Source of the DNA: Phoronis australis
Taxonomy: Eukaryota > Phoronida > Phoronidae
Assembly: GCA_002633005.1 (NCBI GenBank)
Contig: NMRA01000317.1
Coordinates: 450,614-514,613 of the forward strand
Length of the DNA: 64,000 nucleotides
Direction of reading: 5' to 3'
The translations under genes were made by a program, and so were the position numbers. Below, one piece after another: positions 27,270 through 40,998 of the stretch. Every line of letters starts with the position of its first letter. Position 1 is the first letter of the stretch. The notes below the pieces were generated by a model, which did not search any database, had not been told where the DNA came from, and was given only the letters and a program-made list of their open reading frames with translations.

Positions 27270-27474
27270 AGTATTATATTCCACCTGGAAACACACCCGC
27301 AGCATCCTACGTTCCATCAGTGCGTGACCCGCAACTTTTTTGCCTCCGAGTCAGAAGAACTCGCCTACAATCTTTTCCACTTGATGATTCTATACGGCAC
27401 TCCGCTCATTATAATTTTGTTTAGTTATGGCTCAATTCTTTTTGAGATGCACAAAAAGGCCAAGGAATGTAAAG
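27270..27474 (+). CDS. GPCR exon: ECL2 and TM5
   Basis: Acceptor TTGTTTCAG directly before 27270 and donor GTAAGA at 27475. The exon opens in phase 0 and ends after one base of a codon. It encodes 68 residues: IIFHLETHP, then HQCVTRNFF with the Cys expected to pair with TM3, ELAYNLFHLMILYG entering TM5, LIIILFSYGSILFEM, and a basic start of ICL3 (HKKAKECK). The ELAYNLF motif and the Cys-Val-Thr stretch are characteristic of AKH/corazonin/GnRH receptors. Confidence 0.87.
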
Positions 27475-30400
27475 GTAAGAGTTTTAATGGCGCGGTATAA
27501 TTTCAGCGCCCCTGAATGCCAACGATCTTCAAAATTACCATGTAGGTTACTTGTTTGCGAGTCGGGAATAGGGCTGTCCCGGATAACTCGGCGATAGAAC
27601 TCTCCTTTGTCCTGGCAATAAGAAAGCGCGTGACCTTGTTTTGGAAATCGGGCACAAAGGCGTGCCTCTCTTTGATGTCAGGAGGACGGAAAATTTCAAA
27701 TCACGCACCCACGGGTATTTGTCCACTTTATCAAAATTTCTCACGTCGGAGCTGCTGCCCACAGCATAGCAGTAACACTTTATTGGCATTGGAAGGACGA
27801 ATAAAGTAATGTAACAGAGAAAAACTTTTCAAGAATCAGACAACGACATATAACATGTGGAGCCCCAATGGCATGTAAAGGCAGCAAATGTGCCTGGCGG
27901 ACGTTTACGGCGTTGAGAGTAAATACAGCGAGATTGGAGTGTCGCGTAATCCGGGACGGCCCTAATGTCGAAGATGCGCATTCAGTGATACAATGCAGTG
28001 CGACCTACCGGCAGTTTTTAAATGTTATTTTCCAGTTTAAGGCAGGTCACTATCTAATATTGTGCAGTGGATAAGTAACTTTCAGTTGCAAGCTCTTTGG
28101 TTGTATTAGCGGTTTTTCATACAGGCGCATGCGCCTAAATTTGGATATTACGTATTCCTAGGTTCGTGGATATTGTTGTATGCGGCATAAAAAGCCAAAA
28201 TAATATTTTGTCTTCGCTTTCATACTGTATAGTACATCTGAATTATGAATTATGAATTTTACCGTGCTTTGCGAGTTATGCTGTGTCTCAGATGCGACAG
28301 AAGTATCGCCAGATGTAGCCCAATCACCCATTTTTACGTTGTTTGGTCATTATGATACGTCCGGTCACATGTATTAGTAAGGCATCAGAACTCACGTACG
28401 CGAAGCGTTCCTTTATATCCATAAATTATCCTCGTGGTTTTATACACCCTCAATTTCCAAAATTATCTACATGTTTCCACTGTGTACACATCAAAAAGCA
28501 ACACCACCTAACTTCTTGTTTGCTCACATCTTTGATCATTAGTGAACAGGTGTTTTCGATTTGTTTTCGATACTTGACAAAACGGCGTTCATCGTGGCCA
28601 ATCACTAAATAAGTAACGCACTAACGACAAAAACATTTTTAATTTGCAGTAAATCAGTCTATAAGCTGACTTTCGTTTATACTACGTGCCGGTCTCAACT
28701 TGTTTTGTGCTCTAACTAGAGATGACTTTGGGCTTGGACATTACTGGTTGGATAGCAGGGCTCAAAAAGTTCACGGCGGGTAATTTTAGGCGTCGATGAC
28801 CATGATCTCACCCACTAATAATGTGTCAGGGATTTGACTCTTCGTTTGAAGCCCAAGTATCGATCTCACTCGAGTAAAGAGCAAGTCGAGACCTGTTTTA
28901 TAGTGACAGGATCCTAGAAAAATGCCCAGATTTGGCTAATTTCGGCGTGAACGTCACATCTCAGGAAAAGGTGATCGAATTCATGCAAAACGTTCAGATA
29001 CCAAGCTTTATGCACTCACCTCCAAAATGTTATTAGGAATCGTTTTTAAAAAATGTCCCCCTTTTGCATGAGGGGCTACCAAAATAGGACAAAGTTTGCA
29101 TGAAACGAACATGAAATGATAATTTTGAAAACTGCATAAGGTTTTTGAGATTTTAACTTGAACGTATTTATCAAATGAAATTTGCCTGTGTTCCGGACAC
29201 TGTTGTAGTTTCCTATGAATGTATCGTTTCGCTAAATTTTACTAAAAGCCCATGGTCGCGTGACCCTATACAGTTGGCTAAATACACAAAACTTGTCGAT
29301 ATGGTTCTACTTCCGAAAGTTGAAAGTCTGTAGTCTTTGATTTTTAGCTAGCTCATAAAAAATATTAGGAAGACGGGCGTAACATTTCAGACGACTTCCT
29401 GCTATCTTTGCTAAAAGTGTGTTTCCGTTGTCAATTTGCCAAATGTTTCTACAAGATTTAAACTACCGAAACGAGTTAATGAGATGCAATAGGCTGTGGA
29501 CAATTAATGTCCGGTAGTTCCTCCGCTTTCAGCGCTCATGTTTAATTGATTGTGATTGAGACAAAAAATGATCTCATTAAATATTCAATTAGAAACTCCC
29601 CGGAGTAGGAATCTGACGTAAACTAGATAACAAACATGTCCTCGTTTGAATCTAAATAACACGCAATCGATCAGCAAACGTTCTCGTATCCAACGATACA
29701 CATGGCAGTGGATGATCGAATGTCGTAAAAACATGGCTCATGACTACCAATTGCGTATTGACCTGACCAATGTACCTCCTTCAATTTCCTTGCATTTTTA
29801 GTTTTGTTTCTGTTTGAGACTAGGCCCTGTCTACGCACTCCATTTTTTCGCATACGAATCCGTATACAGTTGTCTTAATTCGTTTAATCGGTGTAGTAAT
29901 TGATGCTGTTATTGCGACTCCGCCCATTACGAACCGACTCAATATTTGCAGTCACAACCATTTCATAAATTTATGAACCATATAAACACAAACGCCTACA
30001 GCTCTGTATTCTCTAAAATTCTCTTTTTGAATTTGAAAAATTGAATAAGTTTGTTCTCAAAATCTATGCACATCAAAATTTAATGTTCTTTTATTTCCAG
30101 AAGTAGATCTATGGCAAACTTACCGACACATGATAGGCGTACTAGACATTACATTATAAAAAGACCTGAAGTCTCCCTGACGTTACAGCGACCAGCATAT
30201 TTTTTGGTCGTGTCTCTTGAAAGGGTTACGCAACCTGATCCCCGTAGACCCCCCGCTGTTCGGTATGACTTTCGAATGTCCAACAACTTTAGGTGCAGTT
30301 ATTTTCAGCGCAAACATCACCAGACAATTCCAATGGAACTAGGAGTGGATCGGAGAGGTGCTGGGCATTTCACCGAGCAGAAAGTCAACTAAGACGGTCA

Positions 30401-33400
30401 ACAAATGGACGAATGGAACAAGCACGCATGCGCACGCTTAAGATGACGATTGTAATAGGTAGGTCAGCTCAAATTACATTCTCACTTCATGTATCGCAGA
30501 GGTAACATTCAGTAGACAGTAACTTCTCCAACATTAACGGAACTACTGTTCAGATTATATAGTCGTGTTGTAAAAAAAACATTCATATGGTATATGTATA
30601 TGTAAGAATTATTTGACTCCGTACAAGCCATACCTTTAGTCACATCACGTGACCTATAGTTAAGTTTGAAAAAAATTCTGTAATCCGACTGAGGTTCGAA
30701 CCCGGGACTTTCTGCTAACCGTGCAGACGATCTAGTTCACTGAGCACACGGTTATATACATGCATAGGTACTCCCAAGTTTGGGTAAGACCCCTTCTATT
30801 TATTAGTTTGTTTGGATTTCTGTAATTGACTTGTGAGCCCGATAACTCAGCGGACTAGAATTAGCAGAAAGTGTCAGACTCGAATCCCGGTCGGGACGGA
30901 GATGTTTAGGTCACGTGATGTGACTCACATATGGCGTTTATGGAGACTAATAATCCTTGCAGTACAGATTGGTTGCAACTAAGTTATTTTGACCAAAGCA
31001 CAGATAAATTCTGCAAATAATACCTCACAAAATACTGACTTGTAATAAAAATACATGCTCTGCTAGACTACCGGTGCAATCAGCGCTAACTATATGGATT
31101 ACGCACCCGCACTCATTTCCTTTACAACAATGTTCATGTCCCTATATTCACAAGAAACGAAAATATTTTTTATCACGCCTTTGTTTTTGCGCGAGTAAAG
31201 AAAAGTTACAAACAGTACTGGTGATCGATTCGTATTTGTCATTAGGTATGGTAAACAAGATGTCATTGTATTTTGTTGATGTCTGAATCTGAAAATGAGG
31301 TCCTATAGTCATTAGCTGGAGATGCATTCCATTTAATTGAATTCATGGGCAAGTTGTTAGTTCCCTCCTGAGAGATTAAGACAATGCCTGCATTTGACTG
31401 TCTTCACCGGTCAACCGGCTAAGATACTTGATCTACAACACGGAAGTCGTCATCGAGATCCAGTCAGATGTCTGACCGGTTGACCCGGAGAAAACCGTCG
31501 AAGTCGATCAAGTGCAGCTTTTGGTTATAATATCAGCATGTTTCGGGTAATTGAAATGCCTACTGGACACGAGAAACATTTAGAATAAATCGGGAGTAAA
31601 TTGTCAGCTGCTTTGCCAGAGATCGAAACATTGAATATATGATCGTGTCAACATTTTTCGGATTTCCTCTAACTATTGAAATGCGTACTGAGGATCAAGC
31701 AAAAAACATCGATGAAGGAATCTGATGTGTTGAATACGAAAACACCAGCAATAGGTCAATCAATAACACTTTTGTTATTGGGGTTGAGGGCAAGTGTGGT
31801 TCCCTTCAGAGCATCATCTTCGCCCAGTCTACCATTGACAACCACTGCAGGAGAGCTGGCAAACTTCAGTCAGTTTCGTACCATTGTTATAAATAATGCA
31901 ATCTGCATAGGATTTATTGACGTTAATTCTTATCGATTTTAGGACGTGTCATTATAAATAAGGCCAATTTCAGGTAAAGTTGACTGATAATATAAAAACT
32001 TCCCTGAAATAACGTACTAGCATCTGTAAACGAGGCTTAACGTGTCCCGCTCATGGCTTCACAATATTCAATATCGTTTGGACCCTCATGTGGAACATAT
32101 ATTGCAGCAATGGTTAATTCACAGCTTAAAATACATGTTGCTCAAATAAGGTCAAAAGTATCTCTGCAGTCAGAATCCCACAATCTCATTTATACTCCTT
32201 TATTTGGACTATGGTAATGTTGACCAAGAGTTCGTTTCTGACCGCAGCATCGCCAAATCATGGCTCGAATAAAGCGATGCAAAACTGTCGAGTGAGCAGC
32301 AAACATTTCTTGCCTCCGGGTTACAAAAGGGGCGTGTACTCTGAGATCAGGACGGTACCTTCAAAACATGTTAGAAAGAACGACGCCATACCGTTCCCAT
32401 TGTCCTTCACTCTGTCGCCACCTGCTCTGAACGACTTCTTGAAACACGGAGTGACCGAACTTAGAGTCACCCGTGCGTGTGAGAATCCAAAACATCTTCC
32501 AAATCCACGAATCAGCACATCGCCGCCATCTGCTGGATTTTTTTCCATGAACCACCCTGCATTTTCCACTAGTGTTTTAGCCTCTTCGTACGAGTAACTA
32601 AGCATACTGAAGTTGTCATGACAATAGAACTTGGGAATTTGCGCCAAAACGTCCCAGTACGTCTGGCCTTGACGCTTTGTCCACTCTGTTCGATCGCTAC
32701 CAAAGCCCCCGTATATTCAGGTTCAACGAAACAGGCTCCTTGGTCGTGAAAAAAATCATCGTCATTTCCACTGTCTACCAATTCCTCTAAACCGAGTTGT
32801 GATCTTCTTCAACCACTTCCCGTCCAGTAGGTCAAATAATATCTTAGCCCTACTCAGCGGAGCTCTAGCTCAATCTTGGGTTGTCCAAGAATGCTCGTCG
32901 AAGACAATTCTTGGTTACAACAAATTTCACAGCGCACAAACATAGATGGCGGGAAATACCTGGGCCACGAACGTCACTTCCGCAAAGACGTTTGCATAAT
33001 TAATTGGAATCCAAGGCATTTGACTAACTTCGAATAATGTCTAGTATAACCAGAAAATAATATTGCATTTTGCTCAAGTGCACTATGTAAACGGTTGCCA
33101 ATGGTTTCTCCTTTAGTTACTGACTTTCAATCCACTGTACCATGCATTTTAAAATTCTTGACGACCACAGAGTAATGACCACAGAAATAATGCTTGGATG
33201 TTTGTAATTACATGACCATGTTTTTCACAAAAAAATCATGTTTTTAAGGTGATAATCTTAACTTTTACAAGCGTAATTTTTTTGCACGGAACAAAAGTCT
33301 GTTTTCAAATTTATCCAAAGATCTTTTAAACCGAGAACTTGGCTCTAGAAATTTAAGACATGGTCACAAAAGTAGACATTGACAGGCATCATTTTTCTAC

Positions 33401-34154
33401 ACTTACTCTATCTCTGCTACCATACTTGCGAACTATTCACGTTTGCAAGTGTAATGAATGCAAACAATTAAAGAATGGCACTAATTATTGAAATTGCTAC
33501 ATGAATAACACATACTTAAGCGGTTTTGTGACGCCGCCGACACGCTGGGAATAAATGAGATTTGTCTCACCCGTTTTCTCGTGATTGACTCAGTTGAACG
33601 TGCAGCACTGGCTGTCGGGCGAACGAGAGACAGACAGGGAGCTCAGAGAACTTAGCATAGACGAGCGAGGTACAAACAGCTGACCATGAGAGAGTTCAAA
33701 GTGCACCGTAATATCAAGGGCGGCGCACTCTAGTGGGCTGGGGGATATAGCCCCCCACTATTTTCAGTGCTAGGCCGCCCATGGTCTATGGTCGGTGCAC
33801 CACAAGGGAGCGGGGGGCTATGGCCCCACTTTTTTCAGTGCTGCGCCGCCCATGAATATGTGCAGACATTGATGTCTGCCGGTGTATGTGCGCTCTTGGT
33901 GTGATCCTAAATTCTGTGTGTGTTTAGTTTATGTCAGCGATATCATTGACATATAAAACACTTTCATAAATGTCGTCCAATTCGTTTTATAACGCAAACA
34001 TGCAATGATGGATGATGATCGATTTGCTTCTAAAGGTAATTGCCAACCCTTCGTTACAAAAGATCACATACACCCACACACACAAACACACACACACACA
34101 AACACACACATGTACATACACATACACACATACAGATACATATCGTATATACGT

Positions 34155-34218
<64 letters not shown>

Positions 34219-37200
34219 CATGTTTTGCTTTTTGATAAATTCAAGCTTAAACGGTTCCGTATACTTTTACTGAGTTCTCATTTTTTTACTTGCATTTTTG
34301 AACAGTTAGGGAGACCTTCTACACGACTGACATTTTCTGACGCCGTTGACTCTAACTCACCTGGTCTCGGATATAAATGTCAACTGTATATACAAATAAT
34401 TGTAATAACCACGAGGAGTCACCAATTAAACACTGCCAGTGTTCTTTTTATTTTCTAATACAAACGTGCACGCATCTCCTGAATGCCAAATTAAGAAGAA
34501 AATATCATTTTCCGAGAGGAAAATGTCTCGGAAAATGTCATTTCTTTAGAAATTCTACTTTAGGGATATATTTAACCGTGAAGACAATTCTACCTTTTAT
34601 CATAATTTAATGGCAGAGCTCCCGGGATTTCGACCATTTGACGTTTTGGCATTGTCTTTGACCCCCTTTTGTACATCTCAGAATCTCATGGAGGCACATG
34701 TTACTGGAATAGTTCGATATAACTTGATGATGTTGTCAACTTCTCCCGAAAAATGCAATTGTCATTTTTGAATATACATGGTTTCCAGACACGTCCAATA
34801 ATTTAATAGTGCAAATTTGCAGGATCTCGGCATACCATAATCTTTTCGATACAACGATATGTTTTAAACTGAATTGAATCGGCAAGTCGCTTGCCAAAGT
34901 TAACTTATAATTTCAACAGCATCTTGTGTGATTTTTTTGTGGTTTCTGTTGGGCTCAATCCAAAGTATTTTTCCTGGCAAAGGCAGTTTAGACGCCAAAG
35001 AATAATGAATAATATAGACTTGTTTTTGTGGTACCTCGAATGTTTGAACAAGCTCAATTTCTGGGCTCCTTTTTGGTTTCTGAGGGGCCTCTTCGAGACT
35101 GAAATATTTCGCCATGAATCATTCGGTGCTTAGTGTAGCGTGGTTGTTTATTTTAAATCAGTTTTGAAAGACACTTTGAATGTCTTCTCTAGCTCACCTT
35201 TTCAATAGTATTCCGTGTGTGAGAAGTTTGGGGATTTCTGGTGGGCCCAATCTAGAGTGCACTTTGTTTGAATCATCTGGAATTATTTTTTTCTGTGGCA
35301 CTTCAAATGTTTGAGCTTGCTCAGTTTTGAGAGGAGCTCGTTCATCTGTACAAAAGGGTCGGAGCCGCCGGTTTAACAGTGCGAGTGAGATTTCTACAAC
35401 GAGAATAAAGACGAAGAAAACAGACCCAATCGACGGTGATTGGAGAAATATATTTTGACTGATGCGCTATCGAAGAACGCAGCGTCACAGTCAACCAATA
35501 CCAGCTGACACATTGTTGGCTTCTTGTGACATGTTAGGAGACCTCGTGGCAAATCAGCGTATTGGAAATTTACAATATATTATTATACATTAATCAGATT
35601 TAAACAATGGGTATAATGCAACAGGCAATTTATTAACACAGCAAGATAAACGTTAACATCTTCTGACGTCAAAAAGACACCAACTAACGGGTATAGCTCT
35701 AAGGTTTTGAAATCTATGGTTTCTTAGGTTGAAAATGAATGAAATGAAATTGAACAATGCAGCTGGCCACAGCACAGCATAATAACGCCAGGCATTAGAT
35801 TTTAATAAAATAGTCATATATTAATAACAGCTGACAATTTTTCATATAATTTTTAATAACAGTGAGATACCACGACAATAGAACCGTCCCGGATTACACA
35901 GCGACACTCGAATCTCAATGAATTTACCCACATTGACGTAAACATCCGTCAGGCACATTTGCTGCCTCGTTTTCTTGTCACTGGAGTTTCACATGTTATT
36001 TATAATTGTCTGATTCTTTACAAGTTTTTCTCAGTTACATTACTGTATTCGCCCTTCCAATGCCAACGAAGCACTACTGCTGGGCTGTGGGCTGCAACTC
36101 CAACGTGAAACAATTTGATAAACTGGACAAATACTCTTAGAGGTGTGACATGAAATTCTTCGCCTTTCAGACATCACTGGGAGACACGAATATGTGTCTG
36201 ATTTCCAAAACGAGGTCACGCGCTTCCTTATCTCCGGGACAAAGAAAAGTTCGATAGCCGTGTAATCCGGGACGGCCTTATTTTTCAAATAACCGTTCGG
36301 TACTCAGTTCTCCCCATTTTATAATGCATAAGCCAACCGGCGCGTCACCAATCCTGCATAGCACAAAAATGACCAGTGACCTGGTTAAAGCTACGAACGT
36401 TACGTGTACAGATAACCTAATTGTATAAAACATTGATTACCATTTCAAACGTGAAAATGACGTTAGTTGGGTTTATTGACGACTATGTTGTAAAGCGTAC
36501 GAACGGCACTGAAACATCGTTGTAATTTATTTCCACGGGTAATTCTATATTCAATTCATCGGTTTGGGATCAAACTCAAGCAAGGGGTTGGTTACTAGTC
36601 ATAATAGATCATTTTCGATTATAATCGACCATCGCCCATCACTAGAAACGCGTGCAAGCACACATGAGACTTATTAGCATAGAAAAGCAAAACGTCGCCA
36701 CTGAAATGAGTGGACTTCGAGTGCCTTGTTTTACGAAACGCATCCCTGGTGATGTACAGTAACTGACCTGCTATGGCATACCTAGTCCTCTCTATTATGA
36801 TAACAACCTCCTGTTAGAGCCTGGCTAAAAAGCAAGATTTCGCGAGATTACGTGAGATATTGCCGTGTATTTTAAATGAGAACACGCGACTTTAGCTAGG
36901 TCACTGAACGCACGCCTGAACTACAGGTCACGTGTCGGCGGCCTTTCCTTACTCGTCCAAACGGGTGTAGGTTAGTTGACTGGACAACATTTCAGATTTG
37001 TTTCAAACTTTCGAGGATTGAGTATGGTTACAACTATTATTAAAATCTCATTGTCTATTTACACTGACCTCTTGTCTATTTACATTGTCACGACGTTTCG
37101 GTCGGTCTATTCTCCGGTCATCATCAGGTGTTCCTTGTTCTTAGACGAGTGACCACGGATATGTGGTATACTCATCATGGTGTTTTTTTGATTATACATT

Positions 37201-40200
37201 GTCCGGAGAAGGATATGAACCCACGACTTCTGAAACTAAGATATTTTAAGTCCAGCACCTTAACCACTACACCACGGAGTGTGGTTACAGAGCAATGTTT
37301 TGTTTCAAATACTTAGATGATTTTGTCATAGTTAATATTTCCTCATGCACTGTACAAAACAGGGTTTTGGATTTTCCAAAGTATTTTAACAGTCCACGCC
37401 GGGCTGTCAAGGTACACACATCAATATTACACAATGCTAAACACTGTTCCCTCCTTATTTTGTAGTGCTGGCATATATCATCAGCTTTACGCCGTACTTT
37501 GTCTACTCGCTATGGTGGTGGGTTGACAGGTAAGTTCTTTTGTTACAACGCGGCGCACTTAAAAATTAACCAGACGAAAGTTCATGTCTCCGTCATACTA
37601 GACACTGTGCTGGTGAATTTCGGCTTGCGATACTGTGTCAGCTGCCATGACGGGGAATTCCTGACCGAGTACGACCGACGAAACGACATCATGGACCCTA
37701 GCATTCCGCAATAACCGAAAAAATGGACGGAATTCTCAGAATCAGACGTTTTTCACAGAATTAAAGGTTTCGAACATAACGGAAAAAAATTATTAGTAGA
37801 TACAAGAATTCTTAGATCTTTAGTTTTTAATTACCGAAAATTAAATATATAATCAGTGAATTTTGTTACCCGAGAACAATTCTGGTCACGGCTCGATCGG
37901 CGATCGCTCATTCCCTTCTAAACTTACCCCCAGTTCAGTCTTGAACTGCCAGTGCGATTCCGCCAGCGGTTAGTCGCCGTGACAGGAAATTCAATCATTG
38001 TCATGTTGTCCGACCAATTTTGACACATACTGTTATACTTTCGAGTTATGTACGAGGCACTGCAACCAGCAGGTCACTTTGGCAAACACAACGGCCTCTT
38101 ATTCGGCATGAACAAATCAAGAAATATAAGAGATGACGCAAACAGGGTGCAAGTCGAATGTGTGGTTTTTGGTAATATTTTAATACCCAACTACTTGCAC
38201 AGTTGATTTTAAAGTGAGATTGCGAGTGCACAGCCACAGTACAACACCTAGCGGGACTCTTGTACGTGGGAACACGTGTGTGCGATACCTGTTTATTTAT
38301 TTCCATTTGCCAGAAGAAATGATTCTGAAATAAAGTGAATTTTAAGACTTCCAGTTCTCCGCGATTGTAGCGAGTTTGTGATGGTGTTCGTATCAAACCT
38401 TTTCCATACTGGATTTTGAACCTCCACAATCACGCGTAGTCTCACTTTTACTAACGTTCCAATACATTTTAAAACGAGATAACAACTGAAAAGTGTCTCC
38501 TGTCAGCTCTCAGTCAGCTGTTCTCAGTCACAATAACGATTTTTCAATTAGCAAGAACCTGAGAAGGTTTTCTTCAAAACATTTATCAATGATTTCCTTA
38601 ATTTCAAGGTCAAGTTTACTGTTAGCGCTCATCGCGTTTCACTGAACTTGACCTCATTTAAATAATTCCCACGAGATCTTAAAGGAGAATGCCACCCGAT
38701 TTAATTAGACTTTTTTGCCGTCTTAATGCACAACAAAAAAGTACAGCTAAAAATCGACTCGATTTTCAAAAAACACAAATCAGAACAAGTATGCTTTTTT
38801 GGCTTAATAGACATGACGCCTTTTATTCCTCTATCGTCGAAAAAATGTTTCTACCAAAAGCGTGACTCCCCTGTCATGCCTTTCGGGATTCTGTAAAATA
38901 TTCAAACAGCGTTCGCATTGACTGATGTCCGTTATTGCATTTACATCGACTTAACTGGTTTAGTATTCAGGCAGTAACCCAGTTTGCCGAATTTATTGTG
39001 TATTGTGTATTGTTTGTTCTAAGAAAAAGTTTTGTAAAAAAAAACAAGACCTTAGATAGTCTTCAGCATATATGTATATATCGAGACTTCGAAAGTCTGA
39101 AGTATTTGTATATGTTAAAACATTTTTTGATCATATATATTTGCAGCACCACTGCCGTCAATTTACCTGCACCGCTGCAAAGAGGCTTGTACTGGTTTAG
39201 TATATCTAACACATGCGTGAACCCGATCGTTTACGGTAAGTGCAGTGTTCACCTACAGCAATAGCATGACATAGACTAAAATGGTTGAAAGTTGAACGGC
39301 AGCATCTTACAATTTTATTGAATTTTGCTTCGCGTTAACGATGCTGAATATGCTGTCTCTTGCTCCGTGATTGTTGTCTACATCACACAATTAAATCAGC
39401 CATGCGCAGTGGCATCCTACCTTAAATTGGTATCATGGCGTTGATATTTGCAGCGCCTTCTCAACCACATGAGGGCGCACAGTAACGTGAGTCGCCAGTG
39501 TTCATAGTGATCGGTACTCGTCATGAAGGGCATGCCTCTTAGAAACCGTAAAAAAAATAAATGACTGTCCTCAGCTCCACGCGCTGTATTTTACAGAATT
39601 ATCATGTCTATTATTTAACAGCAGGATGGAAAGAGTGATCAGCGTAGACAGCACATGTCTTTTTTAATCTTCAGGTGGCGCTGCAGTGGAATTGGTCAAA
39701 AACAAAATGCCCATCGACTTTGTGTTGCACCTTTCTTTGCATTCACTTACTTAGGTTAAGAGTACAGCAAAAGGGTAGGACAAATGTGTCTTACGTCGTA
39801 GTCTGATTTGGTTCAATACAATTTCTCTACTCTACAATTTGTTTTATCTCCAAAAAGGCAATCCGCGTTTTTGTACCAACGAATCGAATCACCAAAGTAT
39901 TCTGTTGAAGGCGTTTGCACGCTTTGAACGCGGTACTTGTTCTCTAACCATTTTCCTCTAACTTCGATAACTTGAGCCACTTATTGTTTCAACACCAGGT
40001 TTTTTATATCAATTACACACTTTGAAATAACTCAGCGTAACAAAATCAATGACGCGCGTCGCAGTGTCTTTGCGCCATCATGCATTTTCACTGCCACGCA
40101 TGCGCACACAGTTGTTAAATCGTCTTAGAAGTGCGTCTCACGCTGGGATATGGACACATAAATGTGCGCTTCCTTACTCTTGCTGGCATATGTCTCTTAG

Positions 40201-40966
40201 ACTTTGAAAACGTCTCACATCGAACAAGCAACAAATAGGCAGGCAAACAGGTAATCCGACAGATTCCTCCTCACACAGTCCATAGATGTAGTTTGCAACG
40301 CACTCACACTCGTTCGTCCCACACCTTGTGACTATGGTATTCCAAATAATCACAAAAAAATTTACTTTTATGCTGAACTCGCAACCCAACGAAGCACCCC
40401 ACGGGTCAGATAGTACTCAACATCCGGCTATCGTATGAAAGTGTTGAAGTTGTAATACGACTGACATCCGAAAGTTCGTCTGGGCTCCTCATCTAGGTGA
40501 AGACAAAAATGGCCGGATTTCTCGCCTAAAAAACATGACAATGACTTGGAAAGTTATAGTTCACGATTCGGGAAGTAATCAACAAGTCAAGCGGATACAT
40601 GTGTAGAGTGTAACTTATTTATTTCTTTTCCAGCCATATTAGTTTTGCTAGCTGTGACACTGCGTGATTGAGGGCTGTCCTCCGAAAGGCAAGTTTTCCG
40701 AGACCACGCTAGTTTTCGCGAGACATAGTCGTCGAGTATTACAAACGAAGGATGCGATCTCACTAGATTTGACTCGCGGGTATTGTGCGTTACTGACAGT
40801 GCCCTCCTGATTATGTATTTCAATGAGTTTAAGAACAAAGGTTACTTTTCGAAGATATATTTATTTTATGTATATGCATATATATATATATATATACACA
40901 CATACATACACATATACATACATACATACATACATACATACATACATACAAACATACATACATACA

Positions 40967-40998
<32 letters not shown>

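Noticed and set aside
30670-30900. Possible tRNA genes
   Set aside because: Box A and box B are present, but the arms do not fold well and the units carry SINE-type tails.
33987-34273. His-Thr and Val-Cys frames
   Set aside because: CA/GT microsatellite.
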